From: Limonium bicolor
Taxonomy: Eukaryota; Streptophyta; Magnoliopsida; Caryophyllales; Plumbaginaceae
Length of the DNA stretch: 64,000 bases
Direction of reading: 5' to 3'
Assembly (NCBI GenBank): GCA_023374045.1
Contig: CM041779.1
Location: 294,820,167-294,884,166 of the forward strand
Below the pieces are notes generated by a model. The model was not told where the DNA came from and did no database searches. It saw only the letters and a list, made by a program, of their open reading frames with translations. Both the position numbers and the translations under genes were made by a program. Below are positions 12,979-24,199 of the stretch, piece after piece (the stretch's first letter is position 1; the number at the start of each line of letters is the position of its first letter).

Positions 12979-14217
12979 CTACTGCTGCGGAGGAGGTGGA
13001 CGTGGGAAGACTGAGTACATATGAGTCATAAAATCATCCATACAGCCCTCCATGCGTATCTGCCTACGCTCCATGCGACCCTGAGTGATGTGAGGGATCG
13101 AATATCCTCTACAGCTCTCAAGTGTGGCCGGCTGCGGTGGCGGAGCTGGCAGAGCGTAGTAGAGGAGAGTGGTATGGGGTACTCAGTATCTGTGTAGCCT
13201 GACCCCTCACCTGGTAGGTATATCCTCCAGACGGGTCCTCGTGGGCGGGGCATCCTCGGGCTCTGGTGCCTACTGCCTCTGCCTAGGCCGTACTGGTCTC
13301 TAAGAGTAGACTCTGGCCTGCTGCGGGAAGGCCCATCCCTGATCAGCCAAGTAGCCAAGGGACCTCAGCATCTCTATGGTGTAGGTGGGATATAAAGGCT
13401 CCCAATCATCATTCCCCATCGGGACCCGTGCGCACTCGCATAGCCACTGAATGAAACTTGGGTAAACCAAAGCATGGCGACCGGCCCGGGCTGCTATCAT
13501 CAGGTGGTCTCTCATCAAGACTGACAGCGGGATCAAGCCCTCCTCTGAGTCAGGTGGATGCTGAATGTACCTCATGAGGAAGCAGTAGCGAGCGGAGACG
13601 TCGTTACGTGCTTTCGGTAGCACATTACAGGACAAGACCTCCAACAACACTCTATCAAGAGTAGTGGGTAAGGTGGAGGGGAGGATCACCTGGTTCCTTG
13701 GCTGATCCCTCGTGGAAGAACGAACGCGCTCTGACAGGGTAGAGTGCTGCAGATAAAACTGGCGTGCCTCGCTCTCCAAGGCTGCCATCGTCTCTAGTCC
13801 TCTATGCTCGGGGTCACTAGGATGCAGGCCGTAAAAATGCACAAAATCCTCTAAACCCACAGTGATGGGCCGACCGCGTACATAAGATACCACAACCCCA
13901 GTGTCGTCCTGGTCCAAGTTAGCATAGAACTCTATGACTAATTCTCTGACATAACTCCTTGGGCAGGTGAGCAGCCCTGCCCGATGAAGGTGCTGAAATA
14001 AATGATCGAGGTCGAATGTAGCAATCACCTCATCGCTGAAGAGTCGCTCCTGCTGAATAGAGATGTCTTGGTTCTCATGGAACCAGCGCTCCTGCTGAGC
14101 TCCCTTGAAACGGGTGTGGTCATAGGCAGGGGATGCCTCTCTGTGACGTCTATGACGGGGCTGAGAGCCTGATGCCCCAGCCTCAGCTACCCTGCGGGAA
14201 CTCCTACGGCTCTCCAT
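12979..14217 (-). pseudogene. 'Putative plant transposon protein' (Transposase_32-like) ORF, interrupted
   Basis: A 305-codon frame opens with ATG at 14217 and meets TAG at 13302-13300. The same frame continues to a proline-rich end (PRPPPPQQ) and a second TAG at 12981-12979, interrupted by further stops. The N-terminal ~60 residues are basic and Ser/Arg/His-rich. The body (about residues 60-300) has the layout of the uncharacterised domain found in plant Tat/Ogre-type retroelements and annotated in databases as putative plant transposon protein. Recognisable blocks are FYANL, GLEDFVHFYGL, RYCFLMRYI and PLSVLMRDHLM. In autonomous Ogre elements an extra ORF lies 5' of gag, and this ORF is likewise near the 5' end. 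Its biochemical role is unknown. The internal stops look like C-to-T changes. Confidence 0.6.
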
Positions 14218-16324
14218 GATATGTCTAAGGATTTAACAAAGTAGAAGATATATAATTCTGCAGGAATTTTGACAGAGTTTCCCCGAAATTTTCATGAATC
14301 CCGTGCTTTCAAATGCACTCCACACCATATAATCAGTCCCAGATCTACCATTCATGCAAATTTCAAACATTCCACGAGCTAGAAACGCAAGAAACCTCAT
14401 TTTGCACTTAAAACGCACTAAACGAAATGGGTGATTCTTGGCAATTACAAACAGTTTTAGCTTTCCAAATCAACTTGTCTCGCTTTATAATGTCTATTTA
14501 AAGCTAGTGGCCATTCAGAACATAAAAAATCAAACTTCGAAAATTTGACCCGAGAATCACCATTGTCGTCTTCTTCCTAGCTCCAAATTTCGTTTTTCTT
14601 CATTTCTACACAAAAATGGACAAATGAGTAGTCAAAATGTAGAGAAAACTTACCCAAATACAATGGTAGATGAAGATTTTGGATTGGAAGTCGAAAAAGT
14701 GTCGAATCTAGGCCAAAACAATCCACCCTGGACTTGACTTTGGACGTAAGTTTCCGCCCTCGTAAGCACCCTAAAATGAAGAGATCTTTGTATCAAATGC
14801 TCAGAATCGAAAAGTAATTTTTTGTGAGCAAATGGTGGTTGAATGGAGTGATTTGGTCAAGAAATGAGTGAGATATGGAGGAGAGAATTTGAGGGTTTTG
14901 AGAATGAGAGTTTGCTGGAGCAAAAATGTCGAATTTGCGAAAAACCCTGATTTGAATCGGGTGGGAAGACCACTAAGTGAAACGGCGTCACTTGGAGGTC
15001 AAACAGGCGCGTCCGAGTAAACGTCCGGGGCCACGGACGGGACGTCCAGAGCCACACGCACTTTTTTTTTGAAATAAGCTTAAAGTGGGCCAATAATTAA
15101 AGGAATATTAAATGCAAGGAAAATTCTAAAACTTGGGAAAAGATACAAGTTGCAAAAAGCCTTAAAGCATACAGGAAACGACCCTATGAGTTTCTTTCTG
15201 ACAATTCTGGCTTCACCATCTCTCTTCCTTCTGCATCGATCATTGTCTCATTCCTCCATCCATGAAGTCTTTGGGCCAACTTTAAGCGAAGATGGGCGTT
15301 CGGGCCTGGACGTACTGAATTGCGGATATGCCTCCTTGACTGGAATGTCTGAAGACACAGCGTTTGGGTCGGGATGTCCTCCGAATCTCGATCCAAGTGT
15401 GAATTGGAACTTGAGTCAAACCTAAACGAATGGTTTTGATTGGGCCTAAAAGATAATACCTAGACCTAGGATTCTGGCCAAGGCCTGAGTGAAAAGTTTT
15501 TCTTAGACTAGAATGGGCCTTGGGCCGAAAGAATTTTTAGTGAAAATGCTTGATTGATTTTCTTGAGTCTTGTGAATTACTTCAAATTGAGTGAATTTCT
15601 TTTCCGTGGGCCTAGAACTAAATGGACAATCCAAGCTGGGCTAGAAAAGAAATTACTTAAATCTAAACTTTTGGTCTGAAACCCAACGACCCATATTAAA
15701 CCAAACAAGGCTTTTGGGCCACAATAGTAACGCTGCAAAGTCGGGTTGGCTGAGCTGATGTAGGAAGAGCTTCTATCAATTCTAGGCTGGGTAGTGGGCT
15801 GATCGCACAAGAAACAAGGTTCATACAATTCAACATGTCCTCCTTTGATGCTTTAACTGACTTAGGTATGGATCGATCCGGAGAAGTACTTGGGGTATGG
15901 GCCTAGGTCACCACAAAGGAATAGGGCTTGCACGCTATTCTCTTTAGGCTTCCCCACTTTTTTCACATCACCTAAAGGTGTACGTCTACGGTCGGGTCTT
16001 TGGATGACCAGACAGGGCTAGGTAAGGGCACTGCCAGGAAAACGCTTGGGGCTAAAGCCCAGGTATTAAGGGGATGTGGTTGGACGACATCCTCCTCTTT
16101 TCCCCCGCTTATTCACATCCTAAAAGTGTGAGTCCCTGACAAGGGACCCTCAAACGGGTCCCGAGGTGAAATCGTTTGCGTGGACCCTCGCTCTCATATG
16201 ATGCAAAGGTGCAGAAATTTAAAGTACGCACGGAAGTAAACAAACAAAGTAATAAAGCCATAAATAAACAATTTTTCGAGTTAAGCCCTCTTTCTTAAAT
16301 TAAACAAGTTAATATTAAGAAGTT
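14218..16324 (-). other. Long 5' untranslated leader of the Tat/Ogre-like element
   Basis: About 2.1 kb between the primer-binding site and the ORF start. No coding domain is found on either strand. Near 15000-15060 it carries a GC-rich CCGGGGCCACGGACGGGACG stretch resembling the inverted CCACGGAC motifs of the LTR. Confidence 0.45.
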
Positions 16325-16343
16325 GTCCCCAGCAGAGTCGCCA
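16325..16343 (-). other. Primer-binding site (tRNA-Arg type)
   Basis: The minus strand reads TGGCGACTCTGCTGGGGAC, three bases from the 5' LTR end. This PBS is typical of plant Tat/Ogre elements. It is the best single clue to lineage and orientation. Confidence 0.8.
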
Positions 16344-16346
16344 TTC

Positions 16347-18138
16347 TGTGAGCCTCGATTTTTTTTAAACCCTATCCTAGGTTGATTAGATTGATTAGGA
16401 TCTAATCGGGTTTTAGGTCCACTTATAACCTAAGTTTAATAAGTAAGTCATATAACCATAATTATTAAAACCTAAGTTAGCTCACTGGAACCTATTATGA
16501 GTCGCCACCTAATTTTAACCTAAACCAAATTAGGAAAGGAGAGTTCGGGTTCGGGGCCTTGATATTCGACTTAATTAGAGTTCAATTACTTTCATTACCC
16601 AAGAATTCATTTTTCCTCTACTTAGTTTAGTTACGGCTTATTACGAGTTGTTTTAACCTAAGTGCGCGCCTCTGATTTTTTTTATTTTTTTACGTTTTTG
16701 ACAGAAAATTAAAGTGAAATTAAAACTACCTAAACTAGGGTTTCGGAGGCAGAATTAGGTCAAATTTTAATTATGTCCGTAGCCACGGACCCAATGTCCG
16801 AGACCACGGACCCCGATTGAATTACATGATTACGAAAACAGAACTAAAATAAAAACACAAACTTGAAAAGTCCGGGTCACGGATAGGGTGTCCGTGGGCC
16901 TGGACATGTACTGTTAAAACCCTAAATTTTGAAAAATTGGAAAATAAGAAATCCCGCCACCGTCCGTGGGTGTTTGTGGTCACGGACAACCAGTCCGATG
17001 TCCCGGACCATGTGTCCGAGGTCACGACTACCCACGGATAGTGGGTTTTTGATGGTTCCCGACGGTGTTTTTGGCTCAAAATTTATGTACTTGTTGCCTG
17101 AAAGACGTACAAGATGTTAGTGATTAAAAGTTTTCAGTTTGAAGTCGAATTTAATGCGAAACTTAACAAACTAATAATTGGGCAGAAGCTTAAACAAACA
17201 GCAACTCAGAAGCTATGAAAGGTTATTTTGAACCCAAATTTCGATATAGACTGATAAAGTCGTAGGAGTTGGGAAAGTGGAATTCCTACCTATTTTACCT
17301 TCGGATTTACAAAGATTCTTCACGTCGGGATTCGTCGAGTGCTCCATTGATGGCAGACCCGAAAGTTTTCGAACCAAGCTTCTGATGTTGGTTGTTCTTG
17401 CTGTTCTTCATGTTTTAGTGGTGTTTATGTGGGTTTTGATGATTGTTGATGCTTTGGGAATTGGAAAACGAGTTTAGATGGTGATTTCCGGGGATTTTCG
17501 GTATGATCTTGGTGGCCGGGTGTTGAAAATGTGAGAGACAGAGAGGGGAGGCTGTGCTTTGTGACTTCCTAGGGTTCTTGAGCTTAAGAGATTCTCCTTT
17601 AATCAAAGATTTATCCCTTTATATAGACTTTCTTAAAGATAAAGAAAATCTAGTAAAAGTAAGATTTTTTGGAATTTTAATTAAGTGACTCCCCAAAGGA
17701 AGTTTGTTGTGAAATTTAACCACATGTCAAGGATGGCAATTATGATTTTTCTGAAGTGGAATCGAATTTTTAAAATGTTGGAATATTTTTAAATTCAATT
17801 TCTCGTCAGATTCAATCAGAAAATTGCTAGAATATTATTGGAAATTCGAAAAATCAAAATTCCAACGCCATTATGCTTAAAATGTCATCCTCTATCCTTG
17901 GTTAAAATTTCAAAGCATTTCAAGTTGATTTGAGCATCTTTTGGAGGAGAGAGAAAGCCTATAGGAGGTCTTGGGAGCCTTAAAAGTTACGAAAATGCCC
18001 CTTTCGATGACGAAACTGCTCCCAATGCCCTAGAATGCACCGATCGAGCCGGAATCCCTCATGACGTGATTGAAGCGCCTCTCACAACACCAAAGCATTA
18101 CAGACCCTAACCGGGGGGGCAAAATTTTAGGTATAACA
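16347..18138 (-). repeat. 5' LTR of the Tat/Ogre-like element
   Basis: Direct repeat of 6247-8040, 1792 bp. On the minus strand it begins TGTTATACCTAAAATTTTG and ends CACA. The GC-rich CCACGGAC cluster is at about 16780-17040. Confidence 0.9.
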
Positions 18139-18183
18139 ATTGGTAAGCCCGGTGGCAAGTCTTGTGTATGACTCTGCCCGGAG

Positions 18184-18440
18184 GTTATGAGTAATGAGTA
18201 TTGAGTAATGAGTAATGAGTAAGTACGAGTAAATTAATGAGTATTGAGTAATGAGTATGTATGAGTAAAGTAATGAGTATGTACGAGTAAAGTAAGAGTA
18301 TTGAGTGCGGAGTAAGTACGAGTAATGCGATGAGTATTGAGTAAGAAGTAAGTACGAGTAGAGTAATGAGTATTGGGCAAAGCACGAGTAAAGTAATGAG
18401 TAAGGTAACAAGTAAAGTAATGGGTGAAGTATGAGTAAAG
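18184..18440 (+). repeat. Degenerate ATGAGTA tandem repeat
   Basis: A run of ATGAGTA, GTACGAGTA and related 7-12-bp units within the solo LTR. A shorter version lies at the same place in the related LTRs (about 31540-31590 and 40010-40070). The minus-strand open frames here (repeating LLYSYLL) are artefacts. Confidence 0.8.
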
Positions 18441-19066
18441 CAACAAGTAAGTAAGAACATGGTTGGTGTAAGCCTTACGAACTCGAGCGAGGAGAAAGAG
18501 AGCATCCAATTAAACCGGATGAATGAGTAACTAATATGAACGGTTGACTGATGAATTATCTTCCTTCGTAGGTATTGAATCTTGAGTATATATGTAAGTA
18601 TTGGTGCTTGTGTGTAATGTCGTAGTATTAGTATGTATGTATGCATGAAAAAGAACTCCATGTATTCGACAAAGTAGTCGGCGTACCCCAGTTAGCACGC
18701 GGGGTATGCGAATTTCATATGCAGCAATTTGCTGAGCCCCTAGGGGCACCGTTTTTATTTTTCAGGTACTTGAAGTTGAACACCGTTCGAGAGTAGGACG
18801 GGGTTGCTACGTAAACATGGGTAGTAAACTTAGTATATTTGTATTGATTTGTAGATGTTGAATTGTAAGACCGATTGGTTATCGGTGAACTTGAGGAACG
18901 TAGATACTCGGTATAGTATTGAGTGGATATTGTATTTGTATAACATGGATTTGAGGTTTGTATACAATTTGAGATTTGATTAAGAATTGGAAGGTATTGT
19001 TTGGTATAGCATACTCGATATATTCAAGTCATCCGACCAATAGTATGTAGTATTGTAACTGGCCTT

Positions 19067-19088
19067 GTTAGTCACGTGGGTGACTAAC
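19067..19088. promoter_or_regulatory. Conserved G-box palindrome near the LTR 3' end
   Basis: A 9-bp stem GTTAGTCAC and its inverse flank the four bases GTGG, which places a CACGTG G-box at the centre. The same 22 bases recur at 32280-32301 and 40756-40777 although the sequence around them has diverged. CACGTG is a plant bZIP/bHLH site. A regulatory role is inferred from conservation only. Confidence 0.5.
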
Positions 19089-19767
19089 GGCATTGTACAC
19101 CCATCGTTGTGTATGTAATATCCACTGCGAAGGTAAGTAATTGCGAGATAATGACGGGATTAGCGGTAGGGGTGTTACAGTTTTCAAAACTGAAAACAGG
19201 GGAAAGGTAATAATTAAAATTTATAAACAACACCCACAAATGGAATGATTCCCTTTCCCTTTCTTAAATACCTTCAAGTGAACACACCTTACGGGTCGTT
19301 TGGTTGTTGGAATGAAAATTCCAAGAATTTAGTTCCTAGAATAGAATTCTGGAATTAACATTCCCTTGTTTGGTTGTCAATTTTAAAATTCTTGGAATTA
19401 GCTATGTTTTTGTTTGGTTGAAAATTATATTCCTGGAATCATCCTAGATTATAAAACACAATGACCATATTACCCTCCTATTCTTTTGTTTGGTTAGAAA
19501 ATATAATTCTAGGAATAAAACTTAGAATAGATAATAACTAAGTTTATTAATCATAAATTATATGAATCATGTAAAAATAATAAATGTTAAGTTATTATGT
19601 GCACACAAGTTGTAATGTTATAAAACAAATGAGATCTGTATAACAAAAAAAAAGTTGTTCATGTATATTTTTAATGTGAAAACTTGTATTTATTGATTAA
19701 ATTATGATATTATTAATATGCAAATGAACCATAATATGTTTGTCAACAAAGAGCACGTGTATATGGC

Positions 19768-21232
19768 AAGGTTGTGAAAAACGGTACAGGAGTTCAATAT
19801 GGACTACTGAAAGTACGTGATACGGAAGTATCAATGCGGATAAAACAGGAAACCAGTACGGATGTAATATTCTATATTTAAATAACAAAAATTTTATAAT
19901 AAATATTTACAAGTAAGAAATATGTTCCATTTTGTACATAATATTTGTATTTGTTATTAATACCTTAAAATTGTATATGTATATATTATAAAGTTATCAC
20001 ATTCTTAACCAGAAGAATTTTGTAGAAGTTTTGTTAAGTGATAATATAAGTTACATAAGTAATTTTAAGAAAACTAAGTAGAGAAAAGAACAAAAAATAG
20101 TAGCATAGAAAAGTTATTGGTATAGTTGTAATTTTGCCCTCACAAACATTCAATTTATAGTTAATCGTGGTGGTGGTGTTTATATCATAATTTCTTTTTA
20201 AAATAAAACCTTATATAAGGTCGACATTATTTTCATTAGGGGTGGCAGTTTTTACCTAACCCGATAACCCGACCCAAACCCTACCCGAAAATAGAGGGTA
20301 TGGGTTAAGATTATTGACCCATTTAATTTTTGGATCGAGTATGGGTTACCTATTAAATATATGGGTTGGGTATGGGTTAAGGGTCCTAACCCGAATTCAA
20401 CCCGACCCATTTACTTAATTTTATTAAAAATAAATAAATATGTATATATTTTACTAGGATATGTATTAATTCTATAACCATTAGTATAATAGCACACAAA
20501 AATACTATCACTTCTTTAAGCCCACACAAGTAATTATTTTTATAAATCCAAATACATTCTCTAGGCCATATATATCCACCATTCACTCTTTGTTTGAAAA
20601 CCTAAATACTATGTCAATCATTAGTCACGCAAACTCCACCGTTTACACTATTTCATCCAGCACAATAACGACTATGGGTTGAGATTATTAACCCATTTAA
20701 CAAAATGTTGACATTTGGAAAAATGGTACACAATGATTTGAAATAAATGACCGTCATGTGCACGCTTTTATGGATGACTGATCATTCTGCAAAAAAACAA
20801 AAGTATTTGTATTTAAACGGGTTAAACGGGTTGGGTTTGGTTCAATGATTTTATATGGGTTGGGTATGGGTTGAAAATTTGTAACCCGATTATTTTTGGG
20901 TCGGGTATGGGTCAATACAATTTTAATCGGGTTCGGTATGGGTGAGCTTCAACCCGACCCATCAACCCAAATTGTCACCCCTAATTTTCATTAAAATATT
21001 TAATAGAAAAAATTATTCTTCTTTTTACTCTATCAAATCATTGTCTTTAATAGTTTATACTATGTTCTTTAAAAATACGGTAAATACGGAAATACAGATG
21101 ATCATACAGCCGTACGCCACCACGAGACAGGGTGTTTGATAAGGCGGATTTCATACGTGTCAATACGTTTCATTGCGAAAGCGGACGATACACTGTATAA
21201 ACGAACGTACCGTACCATTTTTTACGACCATT
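19768..21232. mobile_element. Possible nested DNA element with about 20-bp inverted ends
   Basis: Left end AAGGTTGTGAAAAACGGTAC and right end GTACCATTTTTTACGACCATT are imperfect inverted copies. Both are followed inward by TACGG-rich sequence (for example 19855, 21075). No clear TSD and no coding sequence. It encloses the hAT MITE at 20238. Confidence 0.4.
20238..20984. mobile_element. hAT-type MITE, 0.75 kb
   Basis: Ends AGGGGTGGCA and TTGTCACCCCTA are inverted. The flanks carry the 8-bp duplication TTTTCATT (20230-20237 and 20985-20992), as expected for hAT elements. Subterminal sequence on both sides is full of CCCGACCC/GGGTCGGG motifs. It contains no transposase. Confidence 0.85.
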
Positions 21233-21555
21233 GGTACAAATTGAAAAAAAATGAATTGAAGTAAATTAAGTAACTAAAGGAGAGAGAATTTTAGTTCCTA
21301 TAAAAATGGTGCCAACTATATAAATAAATAGTCTAAAAAGAAATTAACTTATAATTTAGCACGTAATATGGACGCGGCTCTCATGAGAACAAATTTGGAA
21401 TAGCAATTCCCACCTATTTTCAAGGGAATCAAATTCTCAATGAGTGTCTTTTTGGAATTTGGATAATTCTCAGAATTAAAATTCCATTAACTAAATATTG
21501 GCACATCTCAAATTCCAGGAATTCTTATTCTATGTCTCCATACCAAACGACCCGT

Positions 21556-22172
21556 AAGAGTCTTCTTTTCTTTTCTTCATTCTAGTTTTCTTTACTTCCA
21601 ATAAGGTAGCACCCGCGCGCAAACACACATTGCTTGTGTCATCGAAGGGATGTGTATAAGTCGACATTCTTGTTACTAGCACCAGATGTGTCATCCTATG
21701 TCGTTATCAAAGGGCTATGTATAAGTGTATTATAGAGAGGCGGGAGGCGGGGGAAAGATTCGAGCAGAAATGCTTCGATATTGTCGTCATACTTATTGAT
21801 AAGTTTATGTTTTTTTATCATGCTGATGTATAATACATGAGGTTATAATGAACTTTCAAATAGGTTTTTACGATTGTTTGGTTCATTTGGTAAATCAGTT
21901 AGCCGAAAATTAAATTACAAATTTAGTTCATACATAAAAAGGATTTGGTTATTTCAACAAACCGAATAATAAAATTTTGGTTTTAGGTACGATTTCAGTT
22001 ATTCAATTAAAATAGTTAGATTAATTCAATTAACTCGGTTATGATTATTCGTCTTTCATATTGAAATGTGATTAATTTAGTTACAGCCGGATTAATGGAA
22101 ATTGATTTTATTTTTCACTACTTGGTTTTGGTTAACCGAATCGAATTATCACCCTAGTGGGTAATTGTCTTT
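21556..22172. other. Intergenic sequence left of the copia element
   Basis: No gene is seen. A short unit (ATGTGTMATC...GGGMTRTGTATAAGT) is duplicated around 21630-21735. The last ~270 bases (AACCGAATCGAATTATCACCCTAG at the right end) look like one end of another hAT-type MITE, but the matching left end was not found. Confidence 0.4.
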
Positions 22173-22179
22173 CGTCACA

Positions 22180-22449
22180 TATTAGACATAGGATATATGT
22201 TGTATGTAATATTTTCCTACGATGTAATATTGTCCCTAGATTGTATTTTAGGCATTGTAAGTGATAGGGGTTTATTTCTATTCTTTTCTAATAGCAGTCT
22301 GCGGTCGAGTGACTCATATGAAAGCAGGTTACAATAGTTCTATTTTCTTAGGCATACATACATTCTATAAATCACACCCACATACACTTGAGACTTTCAT
22401 CTCTGTTACAGATCAATAGAAAGGAGCGATTTTATGTTGTCAAGAAACT
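22180..22449 (+). repeat. 5' LTR of the copia element
   Basis: About 270 bp, starting TATTAGACATAGGATATATG (probably a mutated TGTTAG). A TATAAAT box-like motif at 22366-22372 lies about 80 bp from its end, a plausible core promoter. The 3' LTR has the altered TGTAAAA at the equivalent place. Confidence 0.8.
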
Positions 22450-22453
22450 GACA

Positions 22454-22465
22454 TGGTATCAGAGC
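22454..22465 (+). other. Primer-binding site (initiator tRNA-Met)
   Basis: TGGTATCAGAGC, complementary to the 3' end of plant initiator tRNA-Met, a few bases after the LTR. Confidence 0.9.
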
Positions 22466-22488
22466 AGCTCTTCTTCTTTACCAAACAT

Positions 22489-23228
22489 GACTGAAAAACA
22501 AGAAAAGGCACCAGGGTCTTCAAGAATGGTGTCAGTTGCCATCAACCAGAATGATCCGTTTTTCGTCCACTCAAATGAGCAACCCGGACAAGCCCTAGCC
22601 CCCAAATTTACTAAGGAGGGTTTCTTGGCTTGGAAATGAATGATGGAAACGGCTCTCAGTGTGAAAAACAAGCTGGATTTTCTCACTAGTATAGTACAGC
22701 GCCCCGACAGCCAAGATTCCAATTGAGCTGCAGCATGGAAGTGCGTCAATTATTTGATCGTCTCCTAAATTGTAAACTCTCTTGCACCGAACATTGCCAG
22801 ATCTATCTTGTACACTGACGACCCGAAACTTGTTTGGAAATGGCTTTGCCGGAGTTTTGAGAAGAAAAATTTGGCGAGCTCCACAACATCAAAACCCAAA
22901 TCGCAAATCTCTGGCAAGGGGAAGATACAGTCACCCATTATTTCATGAGGTCTCGTGAAATCTGGGCGCAATGCAACCTAGCTCGACAGTAGAACCTATG
23001 ATTGTTGTGGCTCCTGCAAATCAAAGGAAAATCAGACAAAATGGCGAGAAGAAGAGGAACTCATACACTTCCTCATGGGGTTGAACAGATCATATCTTCA
23101 CCTCAGAGGACAAATTCTCGCCATGAGCGAAATCCCTAATCTAGAGGAGATCTTCTCGATCAATATTCAAGAAGAGCAGCAACGGGAGGCCAGAAATTAA
23201 AAAAGGAAGTCGGATAATCCGTAGCCCT
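22489..23228 (+). pseudogene. copia Gag (broken)
   Basis: The frame opens at ATG 22489. Its N-terminus contains NDPFFVHSNEQPG and then GFLAWK, the pattern of the copia Gag domain also seen in the second element at 63404 (NDPTYVHATENPG, GFLGWR). It ends at a TGA at 22637, and the remaining Gag sequence to 23228 is scattered over other frames with stops. Gag would form the virus-like particle. Confidence 0.7.
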
Positions 23229-23229
23229 G

Positions 23230-23751
23230 GTGAGCAAAGGAATTAACAATTGGTCCCCAAACAAACCAAAGATCGGGACAAACCCCCCGAATTTCAGAAA
23301 AAGGAACAAGAAGGCCATGAACAATTCCTCAACCAGCAATAGGAAGGAGCTACCTAAATGCGGGAACTGCAACAAGACCGGACACACACAAAGTGAGTGT
23401 TGGTGGCTTGTAGGCTTCCCAAATCAAGAAGGTAGAAGAAAGAGAGAGGCTCGTGTTGGCTCCATCGTTGGCAACCAAGAAGGAAAGGTTTCTACGAGCG
23501 AGCAACTTGTCATGTTTCTGCATCAACAAAAAGACAATAGTAAGCATACCAAGCAAGTTAGCTTTGGGGATTATTCAGGTAACTCTAAAGTTCCCATAAA
23601 TTGTTCACCATATTTGATTTCGAATACTAACTCTGTCATAAACAAACTACAAAATTTGTGGATCCTTGACTTGGGTGCTACAAAACATATATGTGGTAAC
23701 AATGATCTGCTCTGTGTAATTGCAAGTTTTCAAACTCAAACAGGAACATAA
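23230..23751 (+). pseudogene. copia nucleocapsid zinc knuckle and protease N-terminus (broken)
   Basis: A 173-codon open piece. It holds one CX2CX4HX4C zinc knuckle (C-GN-C-NKTG-H-TQSE-C, about residues 53-66), the RNA-binding motif of Gag. It then holds the start of the aspartic protease with LWILDLGATKHICG. The family consensus is D-S-G; here the serine codon reads TTG (Leu), a single C-to-T step, so the protease would be inactive. The frame stops soon after. Confidence 0.75.
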
Positions 23752-24199
23752 CTCTTTTTGATGGGAACAAAAGGAACGTAAATTGTGTTGGCCAATTATC
23801 TGTGAATGGTATGACTTGTTTAAATAATGTGATGCATGTGCCTTCTTTCTCGTTTAACCTCGTTTCTGTGTCTAGGCTGATAGAAAGTTTGGGTGTACTA
23901 GTAGTTTTCTACAATAACTCTTGCTCTCTGTAGGATTTTAAGGAGAATATTCTCCATAAGATTGAAAAGAAATCTACGGACTGTATTTTGTCAATATAGA
24001 TTCTTTGGGAAACTTCATTCTGAAACACAAGGTTGATACGATTATTTGTACAAATGCATGCAATAGACAGCTTATGGTAGATAATTCTGATGATTTTTCC
24101 TTGTGGCACAATAGGTTAGGGCATATGCCTTTACAGAAAATTAGTGAAATCATTAAGATCCAAGTCCCAAAATATTTAAAAAATTGGCCTTATCCCTGC

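Larger units (their letters stand above)
6247..18138 (-). mobile_element. Tat/Ogre-like Ty3/gypsy retrotransposon, non-autonomous
   Basis: Bounded by two 1.79-kb direct LTRs with the perfect 5-bp duplication ATTGG outside (6242-6246 and 18139-18143). Orientation is minus: the primer-binding site lies next to the right-hand LTR and a G-rich polypurine tract next to the left-hand LTR. The PBS type (tRNA-Arg-like, GGCGACTCTGCTGGGGAC) is known from the Tat/Ogre lineage. The 8.3-kb interior holds one recognisable, decayed ORF (12979-14217) and a reversed fragment of another retrotransposon. No protease, RT or integrase is seen, so mobility would have depended on enzymes supplied from elsewhere. 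It inserted into the LTR at 2875-19179 and is the younger of the two. Confidence 0.88.
18144..19179 (+). mobile_element. Solo LTR, second part
   Basis: Continuation of the LTR that starts at 2875, resuming after the duplicated ATTGG. It shares with the LTRs at 27878 and 36696 the blocks TATTCGACMAAGT, the GTCGGCGTACCC block, GTATGCG and the terminal GGTAGGGGTGTTACA. The sequence after it (GTTTTCAAAACTG) continues the sequence interrupted at 2874. Confidence 0.88.
19291..21555. mobile_element. PIF/Harbinger (Tourist)-like non-autonomous DNA transposon, 2.3 kb
   Basis: Terminal inverted repeats ACGGGTCGTTTGGT (19291-19304) and ACCAAACGACCCGT (21542-21555) are perfect over 14 bp. Both are followed inward by GGAATTC-rich subterminal sequence. 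The flanks read TTA on the left and TAA on the right, compatible with the TWA target of Harbinger elements if the end is taken one or two bases further in. There is no transposase ORF. Inside lie a probable second element and an hAT MITE. Confidence 0.7.
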
